Shown here: in pieces, positions 24,187-33,631 of the stretch
How positions within the stretch are numbered: the first letter of the stretch is position 1
Layout: each line of letters starts with the position of its first letter
Assembly: GCA_027491235.1 (NCBI GenBank)
Contig: JAIXWO010000026.1
Location: 124,001-188,000, forward strand
DNA length: 64,000 bases
Source of the DNA: Sphingomonadales bacterium
GTDB taxonomy: Bacteria; Pseudomonadota; Alphaproteobacteria; Sphingomonadales; Sphingomonadaceae
Direction of reading: 5' to 3'
The notes under the pieces: model-generated
The model's database searches: none
Told to the model about the DNA's origin: nothing
The model's input: only the letters and a program-made list of their open reading frames with translations
Position numbers and translations under genes: made by a program

Positions 24187-26702
24187 GCGACTCTAACGAC
24201 AAACCGAAGCTGGGCATGCGCGCACCGCTGGGTATCAAGCGGACGGTTGAAACCGGCCAGGTGAAGCAGAGCTTTAGCCACGGGCGGTCGAACACCGTTG
24301 TGGTCGAAGTGAAGCGCCGTCGCGTTATCGGGAAGCCCGGTGAGGCCGAAGTCGCCGAAACGCCCGCCGTCGCTGAAGCGCCTGTTGTGGCTGAAGCACC
24401 CGCGCCCGCGCCGGTCGTTGCCGCGCCGCCACCGCCGCCACCCGCACCGAAGGCTTATGAGCCACCGCTTTCCCGTCAGGAAATGCAGGCCAAGCTGCTG
24501 CGTGAGGCAGAAGAAGCGCGTCTGTCGATGCTGGAAGAAGCCCGCCGCCGTGAAGATATTCAACGGCGCGAATCCAGCGAGGAGGAAAAGCGCCGCGCTG
24601 AAGATAATCGTAGGGCCGAAGAAGCTGCTGTTGAGGCGGCCCGTGTTTTGGCGGAAGAAGAAGCACGTCAGGCAGCTCTTGCCGCCGAGCGTGCGGCCAA
24701 TGCGCCCGCAGTCCCCGCTCCTGTCGCCCCGGTTGGTGATGATGATGATCGTGGCGCCCGTCGCCCCGGTGGTGCGCCTGCGCGTCCCAACCGTGGCCGT
24801 GTCGTCGATGACCGCCGCCAACATGGCAAGCTGACCGTAACGCGCGCTCTGGGCGACGACGGTGACGTCCGTGCCCGCTCGCTGGCCGCCCTTCGCCGTT
24901 CACGTGAAAAGGACAAGCGTGCCCATCAGGCAGGTCCGTCCGTCAAGCAGGTCCGTGACGTGCAGGTTCCGGAAGCGATCACCGTTCAGGAACTCGCCAT
25001 CCGTATGGCCGAACGTGGTGCGGACCTTGTGAAGGCGCTGTTTAAGATGGGCATGCCCGTCACCCTGACGCAGACCATTGATCAGGACACCGCTGAACTG
25101 TTGGTCACTGAATTTGGCCACAATATCGTCCGCGTGTCAGATGCTGACATCGATATCGTCAATGATGAAGACGTGGATGCACCCGAAACATTGCAGACGC
25201 GTCCACCGGTCGTTGCGATCATGGGCCATGTTGACCACGGCAAGACCTCATTGCTCGATGCCCTGCGTGGCACCGATGTCGTGTCGGGTGAAGCCGGTGG
25301 CATCACCCAGCATATTGGCGCCTATCAGCTGACGATGAAGGATAAGTCGAAGATCACCTTCCTCGACACGCCGGGCCACGAAGCCTTTACCGAAATGCGC
25401 GCCCGTGGTGCCAACGTGACCGATATCGTCGTGATCGCGGTCGCGGCTGATGACGGCCCCAAGCCGCAGACGGTGGAAGCGATCAACCATGTGAAGGCCG
25501 CTGGCGTTCCCATGATCATCGCCATCACCAAATGCGACAAGCATGAAGCCAACGCCCAAAAGGTGCGTGAGCAGCTTCTGCAATATGACGTCGTGGTCGA
25601 AGCGATGTCGGGCGATGTGCAGGACGTCGAAGTCTCTGCCAAGACGAAGACCGGCCTTGATGAACTGATCGAGAAGATCCAGCTTTTGGCTGAAATCTCC
25701 GAACTCAAGGCCAATCCTGACCGTACTGCTGAAGGCAAGGTCATCGAAGCCAAGCTCGACAAGGGCAAGGGTCCGGTTGCGACGATCCTCGTTCAGCGCG
25801 GTACGCTTAAGACCGGCGACATCTTCGTCGTTGGCGCTGAAAGCGGTCGCGTTCGTGCGATGACGAACGACAAGGGCATGCAGATCAAGGAAGCTGGTCC
25901 GTCCATGCCGGTCGAAGTGCTTGGCCTGACGGGCGTTCCGCAGGCGGGTGATACGCTGACCGTCGTTGAAAGCGAAGCACGTGCCCGTGAAGTCGCGGCT
26001 TATCGTGCCGAAGTCGCCACGCGCAAGCGGACCGGCTCCGGCCCGGCCTCACTGGAATCGATGTTCTCCGCGCTCAAGGAAAAGCAGGCGCAGGAATATC
26101 CGCTGGTCATCAAGGCCGATGTGCAGGGCACCGTGGAAGCGATTGTCGGCAGCCTCGCCAAGATCCCGAACGAAGACATCAAGGCCCGCGTGCTGCACGC
26201 AGGCGTTGGCGGCATCACCGAAAGCGACGTCACATTGGCGCGCGCATCCGGTGCGCCGATCATCGGCTTCAACGTCCGTGCCAATGCCAAGGCCCGCGAA
26301 ATTGCCGAACGCAACGGCGTTGCGCTGAAGTATTACGACGTCATCTACGATCTCCTTGATGAGATCCGCGCCGGCATGGCCGGGCAGCTTGGCCCCGAAT
26401 ATTTCGAAACGGTCGTTGGCCGCGCCGAAATCAAGGACGTCTTCCCCGCAGGCAAGCATGGCAAGGCGGCCGGTATCCTCGTGGTCGATGGCTTCATCCG
26501 CAAGGCGTTGCGCGCGCGCATCACCCGCGACGATGTCATCATCTACAACGGGGCGATTTCTTCGCTGCGTCGCTTCAAGGACGATGTGCCCGAAGTTCGT
26601 GCCGGTCTGGAATGTGGTGTGACGTTTGAATCGCACACGGACATCAAGGCGGGCGACTATCTCGAAACCTTCGAGGTCGAAGAACGCGAACGCACGATTT
26701 AA
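24183..26702 (+). CDS. infB: Translation initiation factor IF-2
   Basis: An 839-residue GTPase that brings initiator tRNA to the 30S subunit. The N-terminal 250 residues are low-complexity: an Ala/Pro stretch, then a charged Glu/Arg helix (about 98-160) and a Gly/Arg/Asp tract. The IF2_N domain is about 258-310. G-domain motifs are GHVDHGKTS (from residue 348), DTPGHEAF (about 395) and TKCDKHE (about 450). Domains II-IV follow up to EVEERERTI. The ATG overlaps the preceding stop by 4 bp. Confidence 0.98.
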   Translation: MSDSNDKPKLGMRAPLGIKRTVETGQVKQSFSHGRSNTVVVEVKRRRVIGKPGEAEVAETPAVAEAPVVAEAPAPAPVVAAPPPPPPAPKAYEPPLSRQEMQAKLLREAEEARLSMLEEARRREDIQRRESSEEEKRRAEDNRRAEEAAVEAARVLAEEEARQAALAAERAANAPAVPAPVAPVGDDDDRGARRPGGAPARPNRGRVVDDRRQHGKLTVTRALGDDGDVRARSLAALRRSREKDKRAHQAGPSVKQVRDVQVPEAITVQELAIRMAERGADLVKALFKMGMPVTLTQTIDQDTAELLVTEFGHNIVRVSDADIDIVNDEDVDAPETLQTRPPVVAIMGHVDHGKTSLLDALRGTDVVSGEAGGITQHIGAYQLTMKDKSKITFLDTPGHEAFTEMRARGANVTDIVVIAVAADDGPKPQTVEAINHVKAAGVPMIIAITKCDKHEANAQKVREQLLQYDVVVEAMSGDVQDVEVSAKTKTGLDELIEKIQLLAEISELKANPDRTAEGKVIEAKLDKGKGPVATILVQRGTLKTGDIFVVGAESGRVRAMTNDKGMQIKEAGPSMPVEVLGLTGVPQAGDTLTVVESEARAREVAAYRAEVATRKRTGSGPASLESMFSALKEKQAQEYPLVIKADVQGTVEAIVGSLAKIPNEDIKARVLHAGVGGITESDVTLARASGAPIIGFNVRANAKAREIAERNGVALKYYDVIYDLLDEIRAGMAGQLGPEYFETVVGRAEIKDVFPAGKHGKAAGILVVDGFIRKALRARITRDDVIIYNGAISSLRRFKDDVPEVRAGLECGVTFESHTDIKAGDYLETFEVEERERTI

Positions 26703-26709
26703 CCGGCAT

Positions 26710-26731
26710 CCCTCTCCCTATCGGGGGAGGG
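26710..26731. repeat. G/C-rich palindrome between infB and rbfA
   Basis: CCCTCTCCC and GGGGGAGGG around TATC form a 9-bp stem with one G-T pair, right after the infB stop. It resembles one half of the longer palindromic element inside truB (28195-28294), so it may be a shortened member of the same repeat family. No T-run follows, so it is not a typical terminator. Confidence 0.55.
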
Positions 26732-26744
26732 AGCGGAGACCGTT

Positions 26745-27134
26745 ATGACCAATACTGACGAAACCCGGTCTGTCCGCGTCCTCCGCGTGGGGGAGCAGGT
26801 CCGCCACGTGCTTTCCGAAATCCTGATGCGCGGCGACGTGCATGATGAGTTGCTCGCAAAGCACCCCGTCTCCGTCACCGAAGTGCGCATGTCGCCCGAT
26901 CTGCGGCACGCTACAGTGTTCATCAAGCCGCTGCTCGGCAAGGATGAGGCAGCTGTGCTGAAGGCGCTGCGGACCAACACGGCGTATCTCCAGCGCGAAG
27001 TGGCGTCGCGCGTGCAGCAGAAATATGCGGCCAAGCTGAAGTTCTTAGCGGACGAGAGCTTTGATGAAGGCACCCATATCGACACCTTGCTGCGCGCGCC
27101 CAAGGTGGCGCAGGACCTGACCAGCGACGAGTAA
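26745..27134 (+). CDS. rbfA: Ribosome-binding factor A
   Basis: A 129-residue KH-type protein that binds the 30S subunit late in 16S rRNA maturation and supports growth in the cold. Family motifs are [14 protein letters not shown] near the start, [19 protein letters not shown] in the middle, and [19 protein letters not shown] near the end. It follows infB after the small palindrome and overlaps the tdk start by one base. Confidence 0.95.
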   Translation: MTNTDETRSVRVLRVGEQVRHVLSEILMRGDVHDELLAKHPVSVTEVRMSPDLRHATVFIKPLLGKDEAAVLKALRTNTAYLQREVASRVQQKYAAKLKFLADESFDEGTHIDTLLRAPKVAQDLTSDE

Positions 27135-27712
27135 TGGCCAAGCTCTATTTCTACTATGCCAGCATGAATGCGGGGAAATCGACCACGCTGCTGCAGGCCG
27201 ATTTCAACTATCGCGAACGCGGCATGGAGACGATGCTGTGGACCGCGGCGCTGGACGACCGCTACGATACCGGCGTCATCACCAGCCGCATCGGGCTGCA
27301 GGCAGATGCGCACAAGTTCTCTCCCGATACGGATCTTTGGGCCGAAGTGACCGCTGAGAACGCAACCCGGCCAATTGCCTGCCTGTTGCTGGATGAAGCG
27401 CAGTTTCTCACACGCGATCAGGTTCTTCAACTCGCACGGTTGGCCGATGAAGCGAACATCCCCGTCGTCGCTTATGGCTTGCGCACCGATTTTCAGGCGG
27501 AACTGTTTCCGGGGTCTGCCGCACTGCTTGGCATCGCCGACACGTTGGTTGAACTGAAGGCCGTTTGCGAGTGCGGGCGCAAGGCGACCATGAACCTGCG
27601 CGTCGATGCGGCGGGCAACGCCGTCAAAGAAGGTGCGCAGACAGAGATTGGCGGCAATGACCGCTATGTAGCGCTGTGCCGCAAGCATTTCATGGAAAAG
27701 GTCCGTGGCTGA
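27134..27712 (+). CDS. tdk: Thymidine kinase
   Basis: A 192-residue type II thymidine kinase. The P-loop is SMNAGKST (residues 10-17), the Walker B/catalytic segment is LLLDEAQFL, and the lasso region contains YGLRTDFQAELFPGS. A structural zinc site is formed by CECG and CRKH. It phosphorylates thymidine for salvage. The start overlaps the rbfA stop (TAATG) and the end overlaps truB by 8 bp. A nucleotide-salvage gene set between rbfA and truB is not part of the common core order. Confidence 0.95.
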   Translation: MAKLYFYYASMNAGKSTTLLQADFNYRERGMETMLWTAALDDRYDTGVITSRIGLQADAHKFSPDTDLWAEVTAENATRPIACLLLDEAQFLTRDQVLQLARLADEANIPVVAYGLRTDFQAELFPGSAALLGIADTLVELKAVCECGRKATMNLRVDAAGNAVKEGAQTEIGGNDRYVALCRKHFMEKVRG

Positions 27713-28700
27713 CGCGCCTGATGCGCTCCACGGCTGGATCGTCATCGACAAGCCGCTCGGCATGGGGTCCACCAATGTCGTCTCTTGGGTGAAACGGGCG
27801 CTGCGCGAAGGCGGCTATGCCAAGGTCAAGGTTGGCCATGGCGGCACACTTGATCCGCTGGCGACCGGTGTGCTGCCTGTCGCGCTGGGTGAGGCGACCA
27901 AGCTCGCCGGGCGGATGCTGGATGCGTCCAAGGTCTATGACTTCACCATCACCTTTGGCACCCAGACCGACAGTCTGGATCTCGAAGGGACGGTGATTGC
28001 GCAGAGCGATGTCCGGCCGACATTGGCAGAAATCGAGGCGAAGCTGCCCGAGTTCACCGGGCCGATTACGCAGGTCCCGCCTGCCTTCTCGGCGCTGAAG
28101 GTCGATGGCAAGCGCGCTTATGATCTTGCCCGCGCAGGCGAAGACGTTGTCCTCGCCGGACGGGATGTTGTGATCCATGGGCTCCAAATTCATGAGCCCC
28201 TCCCCTTCAGGGGAGGGGTCTGGGGTGGGGAAGTAGGGACGCCATCTCAGGCGGGAAGCCCCCACCCCAACCCCTCCCCTGAAGGGGAGGGGCTTGTTGA
28301 GAGCATCACCCTCACAGCCCAAGTCTCCAAAGGCACCTACATCCGCAGCCTTGCCCGCGACATCGCGCTGGAACTCGGAACCGTAGGCCATGTCACCATG
28401 CTCCGCCGCATTAAGGCGGGGCCATTCGGGCCGGATGGCGCGATTTCGCTGGACAAACTGGACGAAAACGCTAAGGCCCGCACCCTTGGCGACCTTGTGT
28501 TGCCATTGAGAACAGCGCTGGACGACATCCCGGCGCTTGCTCTCGAAGCCGGTCAGGCTGCAGCGCTCCGTCAGGGGCGTGTCCTGTCCGGGGTTGCCGC
28601 ACCCAACGGCCTTCATCTTGCAACGCTGGCCGAAGTGCCTGTCGCGCTGGTGGATGTGCAACAGGGCACCGTCACGGTGGAACGCGGCTTCAACCTCTAA
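27705..28700 (+). CDS. truB: tRNA pseudouridine(55) synthase with in-frame repeat insertion
   Basis: A 331-residue enzyme starting at a GTG inside the tdk 3' end. The catalytic loop GHGGTLDPLATG carries the nucleophile Asp50; other motifs are QTDSLDLEG, PPAFSALKVDGKRAYDLAR and VSKGTYIRSLARD. It makes pseudouridine 55 in tRNAs. Residues about 164-197 are not family sequence: they are encoded by a 100-bp palindromic element (28195-28294). They read as a Pro/Gly-rich loop between the beta strand ending in QIH and the strand ITLTAQVSKG. The frame is kept on both sides and all catalytic motifs are intact, so the enzyme is probably active with a surface loop added. Confidence 0.93.
   Translation: MADAPDALHGWIVIDKPLGMGSTNVVSWVKRALREGGYAKVKVGHGGTLDPLATGVLPVALGEATKLAGRMLDASKVYDFTITFGTQTDSLDLEGTVIAQSDVRPTLAEIEAKLPEFTGPITQVPPAFSALKVDGKRAYDLARAGEDVVLAGRDVVIHGLQIHEPLPFRGGVWGGEVGTPSQAGSPHPNPSPEGEGLVESITLTAQVSKGTYIRSLARDIALELGTVGHVTMLRRIKAGPFGPDGAISLDKLDENAKARTLGDLVLPLRTALDDIPALALEAGQAAALRQGRVLSGVAAPNGLHLATLAEVPVALVDVQQGTVTVERGFNL
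28195..28294. repeat. 100-bp palindromic element inserted in truB
   Basis: The left arm (28195-28230) begins AGCCCCTCCCCTTCAGGGG. The right arm (28260-28294) is its reverse complement, except for one base difference and a 1-bp length difference. Each arm is itself a smaller palindrome (CCCCTCCCCT..AGGGGAGGGG). About 29 bp lie between the arms. The element is read in frame as 34 codons of truB. The structure matches miniature intergenic repeats (REP/BIME- or RPE-like). Confidence 0.85.
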
Positions 28701-28727
28701 AAGCCCGATGTCGAAGGAAATGAAGAC

Positions 28728-28997
28728 ATGACGATTACCACTGAGCGCAAGGCTGCCCTCATCAAGGAACACGCCCGCACCGAAGGCGACACGGGGTCCC
28801 CCGAAGTCCAGGTTGCGATCCTGACCGAGCGCATCATCAACCTGACCGAGCACTTCAAGACGCACGCGAAGGATAACCACTCGCGTCGCGGCCTGCTGAC
28901 GCTGGTCAACACCCGCCGTTCGCTGCTCAGCTATCTGAAGAAGATTGATCAGCAGCGTTATCTGGCGCTCATCGCGAAGCTCGGCCTTCGCAAGTAA
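28728..28997 (+). CDS. rpsO: 30S ribosomal protein S15
   Basis: An 89-residue protein with the full S15 pattern: [35 protein letters not shown], and [13 protein letters not shown] ending in LGLRK. It binds the central domain of 16S rRNA early in 30S assembly. It is followed by its own terminator and then pnp, the usual rpsO-pnp order. Confidence 0.99.
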   Translation: MTITTERKAALIKEHARTEGDTGSPEVQVAILTERIINLTEHFKTHAKDNHSRRGLLTLVNTRRSLLSYLKKIDQQRYLALIAKLGLRK

Positions 28998-29002
28998 TTG
29001 GA

Positions 29003-29025
29003 AGGGCGCCTCCGGGCGCCCTTTT
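29003..29025 (+). terminator. rho-independent terminator after rpsO
   Basis: A GGGCGCC / GGCGCCC stem with a short loop is followed by TTTT, 6 bp after the rpsO stop. The short T-run may allow partial read-through into pnp, as is known for the rpsO-pnp pair in E. coli. Confidence 0.85.
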
Positions 29026-29029
29026 GACA

Positions 29030-29141
29030 TCCGGAAGACTTTTCCGGAGTTTATTCCGGCCTGTCGCAATTCGGTGACAGGTGCGGTTGCGCGGACCAGA
29101 TGTCCGCATTTGAAGGAAGCCGGCAGGCATAGGGCCGCCGG
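29030..29141 (+). promoter_or_regulatory. Structured pnp leader with four stem-loops
   Basis: Four consecutive inverted repeats fill the spacer: TCCGGAA/TTCCGGA (29030-29048), CCTGTC/GACAGG (29060-29081), GCGGAC/GTCCGC (29091-29107) and CCGGC/GCCGG (29120-29141). In E. coli the pnp leader folds into a stem cut by RNase III as part of autoregulation; a comparable role here is inference. Confidence 0.45.
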
Positions 29142-29153
29142 TTTGAAGGAAAA

Positions 29154-31469
29154 ATGATGTTCAACACGAAAACTGTATCCATCGAGTGGGGCGGACAAAC
29201 CCTGACACTCGAAACGGGCAAGGTTGCCCGTCAAGCCGACGGCGCGGTCATCGCGACCCTTGGCGAAACTGTTGTCCTGTGCGCCGTGACGGCCGCAAAG
29301 AAAGTGAAGGAAGGGCAGGACTTCTTCCCGCTCACCGTCAACTATCAGGAAAAATATTCGGCTGCCGGCCGTATTCCCGGTGGCTTCTTCAAGCGTGAAC
29401 GTGGCGCGACAGAAAAGGAAACGCTGGTTTCCCGCCTGATCGACCGTCCGATCCGTCCGCTGTTCCCAGAAGGTTTCTACAACGAAATCAACTGCATCGC
29501 GCAGGTGCTTTCCTATGATGGCGAAAATGAGCCTGACATTCTGGCGATGGTCGCTGCTTCGGCTGCGATGACGCTGTCGGGCGTGCCCTTCATGGGCCCC
29601 ATCGGCTGCGCACGCGTGACCTATCTCAACGGCGAATACATCCTGAACCCGACCGACGAACAGGTTGCCGAAGGTGATCTCGACCTCGTTGTCGCTGCTA
29701 CTTACGACGCCGTGATGATGGTGGAATCCGAAGCCAATGAGCTTTCGGAAGAAATCATGCTCGGTGCCGTTCTGTTTGCGCATGATGGCTGCCGCGAAGT
29801 TGTGAAGGCCATCGTGAAGCTGGCCGAACAGGCCGCTAAGGAGCCTTGGGACATGCCGGCTCAGGCAGATCTCGGCGCTGCCAAGGATAAGCTCAAGAAG
29901 CTGATCGGCAAGGACATTGCCGCCGCCTACAAGCTGACCGACAAGTCGGCCCGTGCCAACGCGCTCAACGAAGCACGTGCAAAGGCCAAGGACGCTTTTG
30001 CTGACGCCACGCCGCAGGATCAGATGGCCGCGCAGAAGCTGATGAAGAAGCTGGAAGCGGAAATCGTCCGTGGCGCCATCCTGAAGGACGGCACCCGCAT
30101 CGACGGCCGCACCACCACGCAGATCCGTCCCATCGTCGGTGAAACGCACTTCCTGCCGCGCGCGCATGGTTCTGCTCTGTTCACGCGTGGGGAAACCCAG
30201 ACGATCGCCACCTGCACCTTGGGCACCAAGGATGCAGAACAGATGATCGATGGTCTTGGTGGCCTGCGCTACGAAAACTTCATGCTGCACTACAACTTCC
30301 CGCCCTATTCGGTCGGTGAAGTCGGCCGCTTCGGCGCGCCGGGTCGTCGTGAAATCGGTCATGGTAAGCTCGCTTGGCGCGCGCTGCACCCCGTCCTGCC
30401 GACCAAGGAAGAGTTCCCCTATACGATCCGTCTGACCAGCGACATCACCGAGTCCAACGGCTCGTCGTCGATGGCGTCGGTCTGCGGCGGTTCGCTTGCG
30501 ATGATGGATGCCGGTGTGCCGATCAAGCGCCCCGTCTCCGGTATCGCCATGGGCCTCATCCTCGAAGGCAAGGACTTCGCGATCCTGTCCGACATTCTGG
30601 GTGATGAAGATCATCTGGGCGACATGGACTTCAAGGTCGCCGGTACGTCCGAAGGCATCACCACGATGCAGATGGACATCAAGATTGCCGGCATCACGAA
30701 GGAAATCTTCGAAAAGGCTCTGGCCCAGGCGAAGGAAGGCCGTGCGCATATCCTTGGCGAAATGGCCAAGGCTTTGAACGAAGTCCGCAGCGAACTTTCG
30801 GCACATGCTCCGCGCATCGAAACGATCACGATCGACAAGTCGAAGATCCGTGACATCATCGGTACGGGCGGCAAGGTCATCCGCGAAATCGTCGCCACCA
30901 CGGGCGCTAAGGTCGACATTGATGATGAAGGCGTGATCAAGATCTCGTCGTCGGACATCGATCAGATCGAAGCCGCCAAGAAGTGGATTCTCGGCATCGT
31001 CGAGGAAGCCGAAGTCGGCAAGATCTATGACGGTAAGGTCGTCAACATCGTTGATTTCGGTGCTTTCGTGAACTTCATGGGTGGCAAGGACGGTCTCGTC
31101 CACGTGTCCGAAATGCGCAACGAACGCGTCGAAAAGCCGACTGATGTCGTTTCCGAAGGCCAGGCCGTGAAGGTCAAGGTTCTCGAAATCGATCCGCGCG
31201 GCAAGGTGCGCCTGTCGATGCGCGTCGTCGATCAGGAAACCGGTGCCGAACTCGAAGACACCCGTCCGGCACGCGAGCCGCGTGAACCGCGCGGTGATCG
31301 TGGCGACCGTGGGGATCGTGGTCCCCGTCGTGACGGCGGTGGTGGTGATCGCAAGCGTGGCCCCGGTGGCGGACGCGGCGGTGATCGTGGCCCACGTCGG
31401 GAAAGCTCGGAAGGCAATGAAGGGGGCAACCCCGATCACATGCCGGCGTTCCTGAAGAGCGACGACTGA
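29154..31469 (+). CDS. pnp: Polyribonucleotide nucleotidyltransferase (PNPase)
   Basis: A 771-residue phosphorolytic 3'-5' exoribonuclease and RNA degradosome component. Domains: RNase PH 1 (1-140), the alpha-helical linker, RNase PH 2 (about 315-540; [39 protein letters not shown] with catalytic acidic residues), KH (about 555-615; [10 protein letters not shown]), and S1 (about 622-690; [18 protein letters not shown]). The C-terminal 70 residues form an Arg/Gly/Asp-rich tail with repeated G-D-R units, ending MPAFLKSDD. Such a tail is absent from E. coli PNPase and may add RNA or partner contacts. Two ATGs lie in tandem at 29154/29157. Confidence 0.98.
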   Translation: MMFNTKTVSIEWGGQTLTLETGKVARQADGAVIATLGETVVLCAVTAAKKVKEGQDFFPLTVNYQEKYSAAGRIPGGFFKRERGATEKETLVSRLIDRPIRPLFPEGFYNEINCIAQVLSYDGENEPDILAMVAASAAMTLSGVPFMGPIGCARVTYLNGEYILNPTDEQVAEGDLDLVVAATYDAVMMVESEANELSEEIMLGAVLFAHDGCREVVKAIVKLAEQAAKEPWDMPAQADLGAAKDKLKKLIGKDIAAAYKLTDKSARANALNEARAKAKDAFADATPQDQMAAQKLMKKLEAEIVRGAILKDGTRIDGRTTTQIRPIVGETHFLPRAHGSALFTRGETQTIATCTLGTKDAEQMIDGLGGLRYENFMLHYNFPPYSVGEVGRFGAPGRREIGHGKLAWRALHPVLPTKEEFPYTIRLTSDITESNGSSSMASVCGGSLAMMDAGVPIKRPVSGIAMGLILEGKDFAILSDILGDEDHLGDMDFKVAGTSEGITTMQMDIKIAGITKEIFEKALAQAKEGRAHILGEMAKALNEVRSELSAHAPRIETITIDKSKIRDIIGTGGKVIREIVATTGAKVDIDDEGVIKISSSDIDQIEAAKKWILGIVEEAEVGKIYDGKVVNIVDFGAFVNFMGGKDGLVHVSEMRNERVEKPTDVVSEGQAVKVKVLEIDPRGKVRLSMRVVDQETGAELEDTRPAREPREPRGDRGDRGDRGPRRDGGGGDRKRGPGGGRGGDRGPRRESSEGNEGGNPDHMPAFLKSDD

Positions 31470-31501
31470 TCGTCTGCGCTTTTCAAGCAACGAACTCAAA
31501 G

Positions 31502-31531
31502 AGGGGTCGCAGAAATGCGGCCCCTTTTTTG
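31502..31531 (+). terminator. rho-independent terminator after pnp
   Basis: GGGGTCGCA and TGCGGCCCC pair fully, with one G-T pair, around a GAAA tetraloop. A run of T follows. It lies about 33 bp after the pnp stop. Confidence 0.9.
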
Positions 31532-31549
31532 TTGGGTTCGCGCGTTCGG

Positions 31550-31627
31550 TACTCCGGCGTAGGCCGGAGTCCAGGGGGGACGGGCTCCGTGCTTTGTCAC
31601 CCCTAGGCTCCGGCCTGCGCCGGAGCA
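31550..31627. repeat. Nested palindromic element between pnp and rarD
   Basis: ACTCCGGCGTAGGCCGGAGT (31551-31570) is a hairpin, and GCTCCGGCCTGCGCCGGAGC (31607-31626) is an almost identical hairpin in inverted orientation; 36 bp lie between them. The architecture (two small palindromes facing each other) is the same as in the truB element, but the sequence is different. It lies between convergent genes. Confidence 0.7.
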
Positions 31628-31648
31628 CATGCTCAGTCTAAACTACAC

Positions 31649-32557
31649 TCAATCCAGCGCGACAGGGTCCACCGCGGGTTTGCGGGCACGGTGCAAAGCA
31701 TCAATGCTGAAGATCGCAATCGCGGTCCAGATCAGCGCGAAGCAGGCGAGGCGGGCGGCGTTGATCGGTTCGTGCCACACAAAGATGCTGAGGAAGAACA
31801 CGATTGTCGGCGACATATATTGGACGAAGCCAAGCGCGGTGTAGCTCATGCGTCGGGCCGCAGTCGCAAACATCAGGAGCGGAATTGCAGTGATGAGGCC
31901 GCTTCCCATCAGGAGAAGGTTGGTGTCGGTCGAACTGCCAAAACCGTCGTCGCTCGCCAGCCCAACGGCGAGCGCCAGACAGGCAAGCGGGGCAAGCAAA
32001 GTGACTTCCACCGCGAGCCCCGGCACAGCCGATACAGGTGCCATCTTGCGGACGAGGCCATAGCTCCCGAAGCTGAGCGCCAGTGTCAGGCTGATCCAAA
32101 TGGCGCCGGGTTCTTGAAATAGCATGATGCCAACGCCGGTGGCCGCCACGCCCACGGCGAGCGCCTGTGGACGGTTCAGCCGTTCCTTCAACACGATGCG
32201 CCCCAGCAGCACGTTGACGAGCGGGTTGAGGTAATAGCCCAGACTTGTCGCCAGCACCTGCTGGTGCATCACTGCCCACATATAGACAGTCCAGTTGATC
32301 GAAATGAGCGCCGAACTCAGCAGCATGACGCCCAAAAGGCGCGGCTGCGTCATCGCGGCCCGATAGTCGTTCCATTGCTTGAGGCCGAACACGCAGGCCA
32401 GCGCCACAGGCAGCGACCACAGGATGCGATGCGCCAGCACTTCAAAGGCGGACAGCGCACCAAGAAGCTTGATGTAGATCGGCATCGCCCCCCAGATGGC
32501 GTACGCACCGAGTGCAAAGGGCAGGCCACTTTTCGGGGTGGAGGCGGAGGATGTCAT
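31649..32557 (-). CDS. rarD: EamA family transporter RarD
   Basis: A 302-residue membrane protein with about ten hydrophobic helices in the EamA/DMT arrangement. RarD-type motifs are ALGAYAIWGAMPIYIKLL at the N-terminus, EVLAHRILWSLP, LISINWTVYMWAV and LGYYLNPLVNVLLG. Members export or import small metabolites; the substrate of RarD is not settled (chloramphenicol-sensitivity phenotypes are reported for some). The gene converges on pnp. Confidence 0.92.
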   Translation of the reverse strand: MTSSASTPKSGLPFALGAYAIWGAMPIYIKLLGALSAFEVLAHRILWSLPVALACVFGLKQWNDYRAAMTQPRLLGVMLLSSALISINWTVYMWAVMHQQVLATSLGYYLNPLVNVLLGRIVLKERLNRPQALAVGVAATGVGIMLFQEPGAIWISLTLALSFGSYGLVRKMAPVSAVPGLAVEVTLLAPLACLALAVGLASDDGFGSSTDTNLLLMGSGLITAIPLLMFATAARRMSYTALGFVQYMSPTIVFFLSIFVWHEPINAARLACFALIWTAIAIFSIDALHRARKPAVDPVALD

Positions 32558-32675
32558 CAGCGGGCAATGGGCGGGCAGTGTGGCAGCGTCAAGGCGGTGG
32601 GGAAGGCAGGGCTGTCGGTTGGCAATGACTCAGGAGCTTGTTTTTTTCACTTTCCTAAAATGGGGGAGACGGGGC

Positions 32676-33473
32676 ATGTTCAGCGATATGAAGAATCTGG
32701 CTGTCTTATTTGCTCCCGCGGCTCGGCTGGCTGGCGCGCGAAAAGGGATGCACCCTTTTTGGCACATCATGGGCCTTTGCCTTTTGAAGGCTGCGATGCT
32801 TGCCGCACTGGTGATGGCCTTTGCCCCTGCGGATGCTGCGCAGCGCAAGGCGGCGGCGCGTCCCGTCGCGCCCCAGCCGGTCGATACCGCGCCCAAGGTG
32901 CGGGTCATCCTTGCAACATCGCAGGGCAACATCACTGTCGAGGTGGACCGGGAGCACGCCCCCCTGACTGCCGCCAACTTCCTGCGCTATGTTGACCAGC
33001 GCCGCTTTGACGGCACCGTTTTCTACCGCGCGATGCGGCTGGGCACGGACGAGGCGGGCAATGGGCAGGGCCTTATCCAGGGTGGCACGCAGAATGACCC
33101 CAAGCGCATCCTGAAGCCGGTCGCGCACGAACCAACAACCAAGACTGGCCTCAAGCATCTGTCGGGGGCACTTTCCATGGCGCGCTGGGCACCCGGCACG
33201 GCGACAGGGGATTTTTCGATCCTCGTCAGCCCGCTGCTGGCGCTGGATGCAGACCCCTCGCAGCCCGGCGACAATGCGGGCTATGCCGTCTTTGGGTATG
33301 TGGTGGACGGGATGGAGGTTGTCCGGAAAATCCACGCCGCCCCGACGTCTCCCACGCTAGGTGAGGGGCATATGAAGGGCCAGATGCTGGCGCCGCCGAT
33401 CAAAATTCTGACGGCGCGGCGGGCACCGAGTGCGCAGACGCAGCCGGTTCTACCAACCGCTCCCATCCGGTAA
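32676..33473 (+). CDS. Cyclophilin-type peptidyl-prolyl cis-trans isomerase
   Basis: A 265-residue protein if started at the ATG at 32676, which has GGGGGAGAC upstream. Starts at 32688 and 32748 are alternatives; the last would give a compact signal peptide (MHPFWHIMGLCLLKAAMLAALVMAF, cleaved near ADAA). Either way the hydrophobic segment predicts export. The cyclophilin domain begins at RVILATSQGNITVEVD. It has FYRAMR, GLIQGGTQNDP, LSGALSMARW, DFSILVS and FGYVVDGMEVV. The catalytic Arg of FxRxxx is present. It probably helps fold periplasmic or outer-membrane proteins. Confidence 0.88.
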   Translation: MFSDMKNLAVLFAPAARLAGARKGMHPFWHIMGLCLLKAAMLAALVMAFAPADAAQRKAAARPVAPQPVDTAPKVRVILATSQGNITVEVDREHAPLTAANFLRYVDQRRFDGTVFYRAMRLGTDEAGNGQGLIQGGTQNDPKRILKPVAHEPTTKTGLKHLSGALSMARWAPGTATGDFSILVSPLLALDADPSQPGDNAGYAVFGYVVDGMEVVRKIHAAPTSPTLGEGHMKGQMLAPPIKILTARRAPSAQTQPVLPTAPIR

Positions 33474-33631
33474 CCTTTGATATTTATCACGATTTGGCGA
33501 CGCTTTTTGGATTTCCTGCTTTGCTGATCTGAAAAATGACACTACCGTTTCGGAACGATTAATATTCGATGTGGTTATGAGTGCGGGCATTGGTGCGGGA
33601 TGTCCCGCGCATAGCTCGTCAGGGGGTAAAA

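Noticed and set aside
31502-31531. pnp terminator considered as part of the repeat element
   Set aside because: It has a GAAA loop and T-run of a standard terminator and no copy elsewhere; kept separate from the 31550-31627 repeat.
27690-31628. A 1312-codon open frame on the minus strand across tdk-truB-rpsO-pnp
   Set aside because: It lies antisense to five well-recognised genes with complete motifs; long antisense frames are common in GC-rich genes with biased third codon positions.
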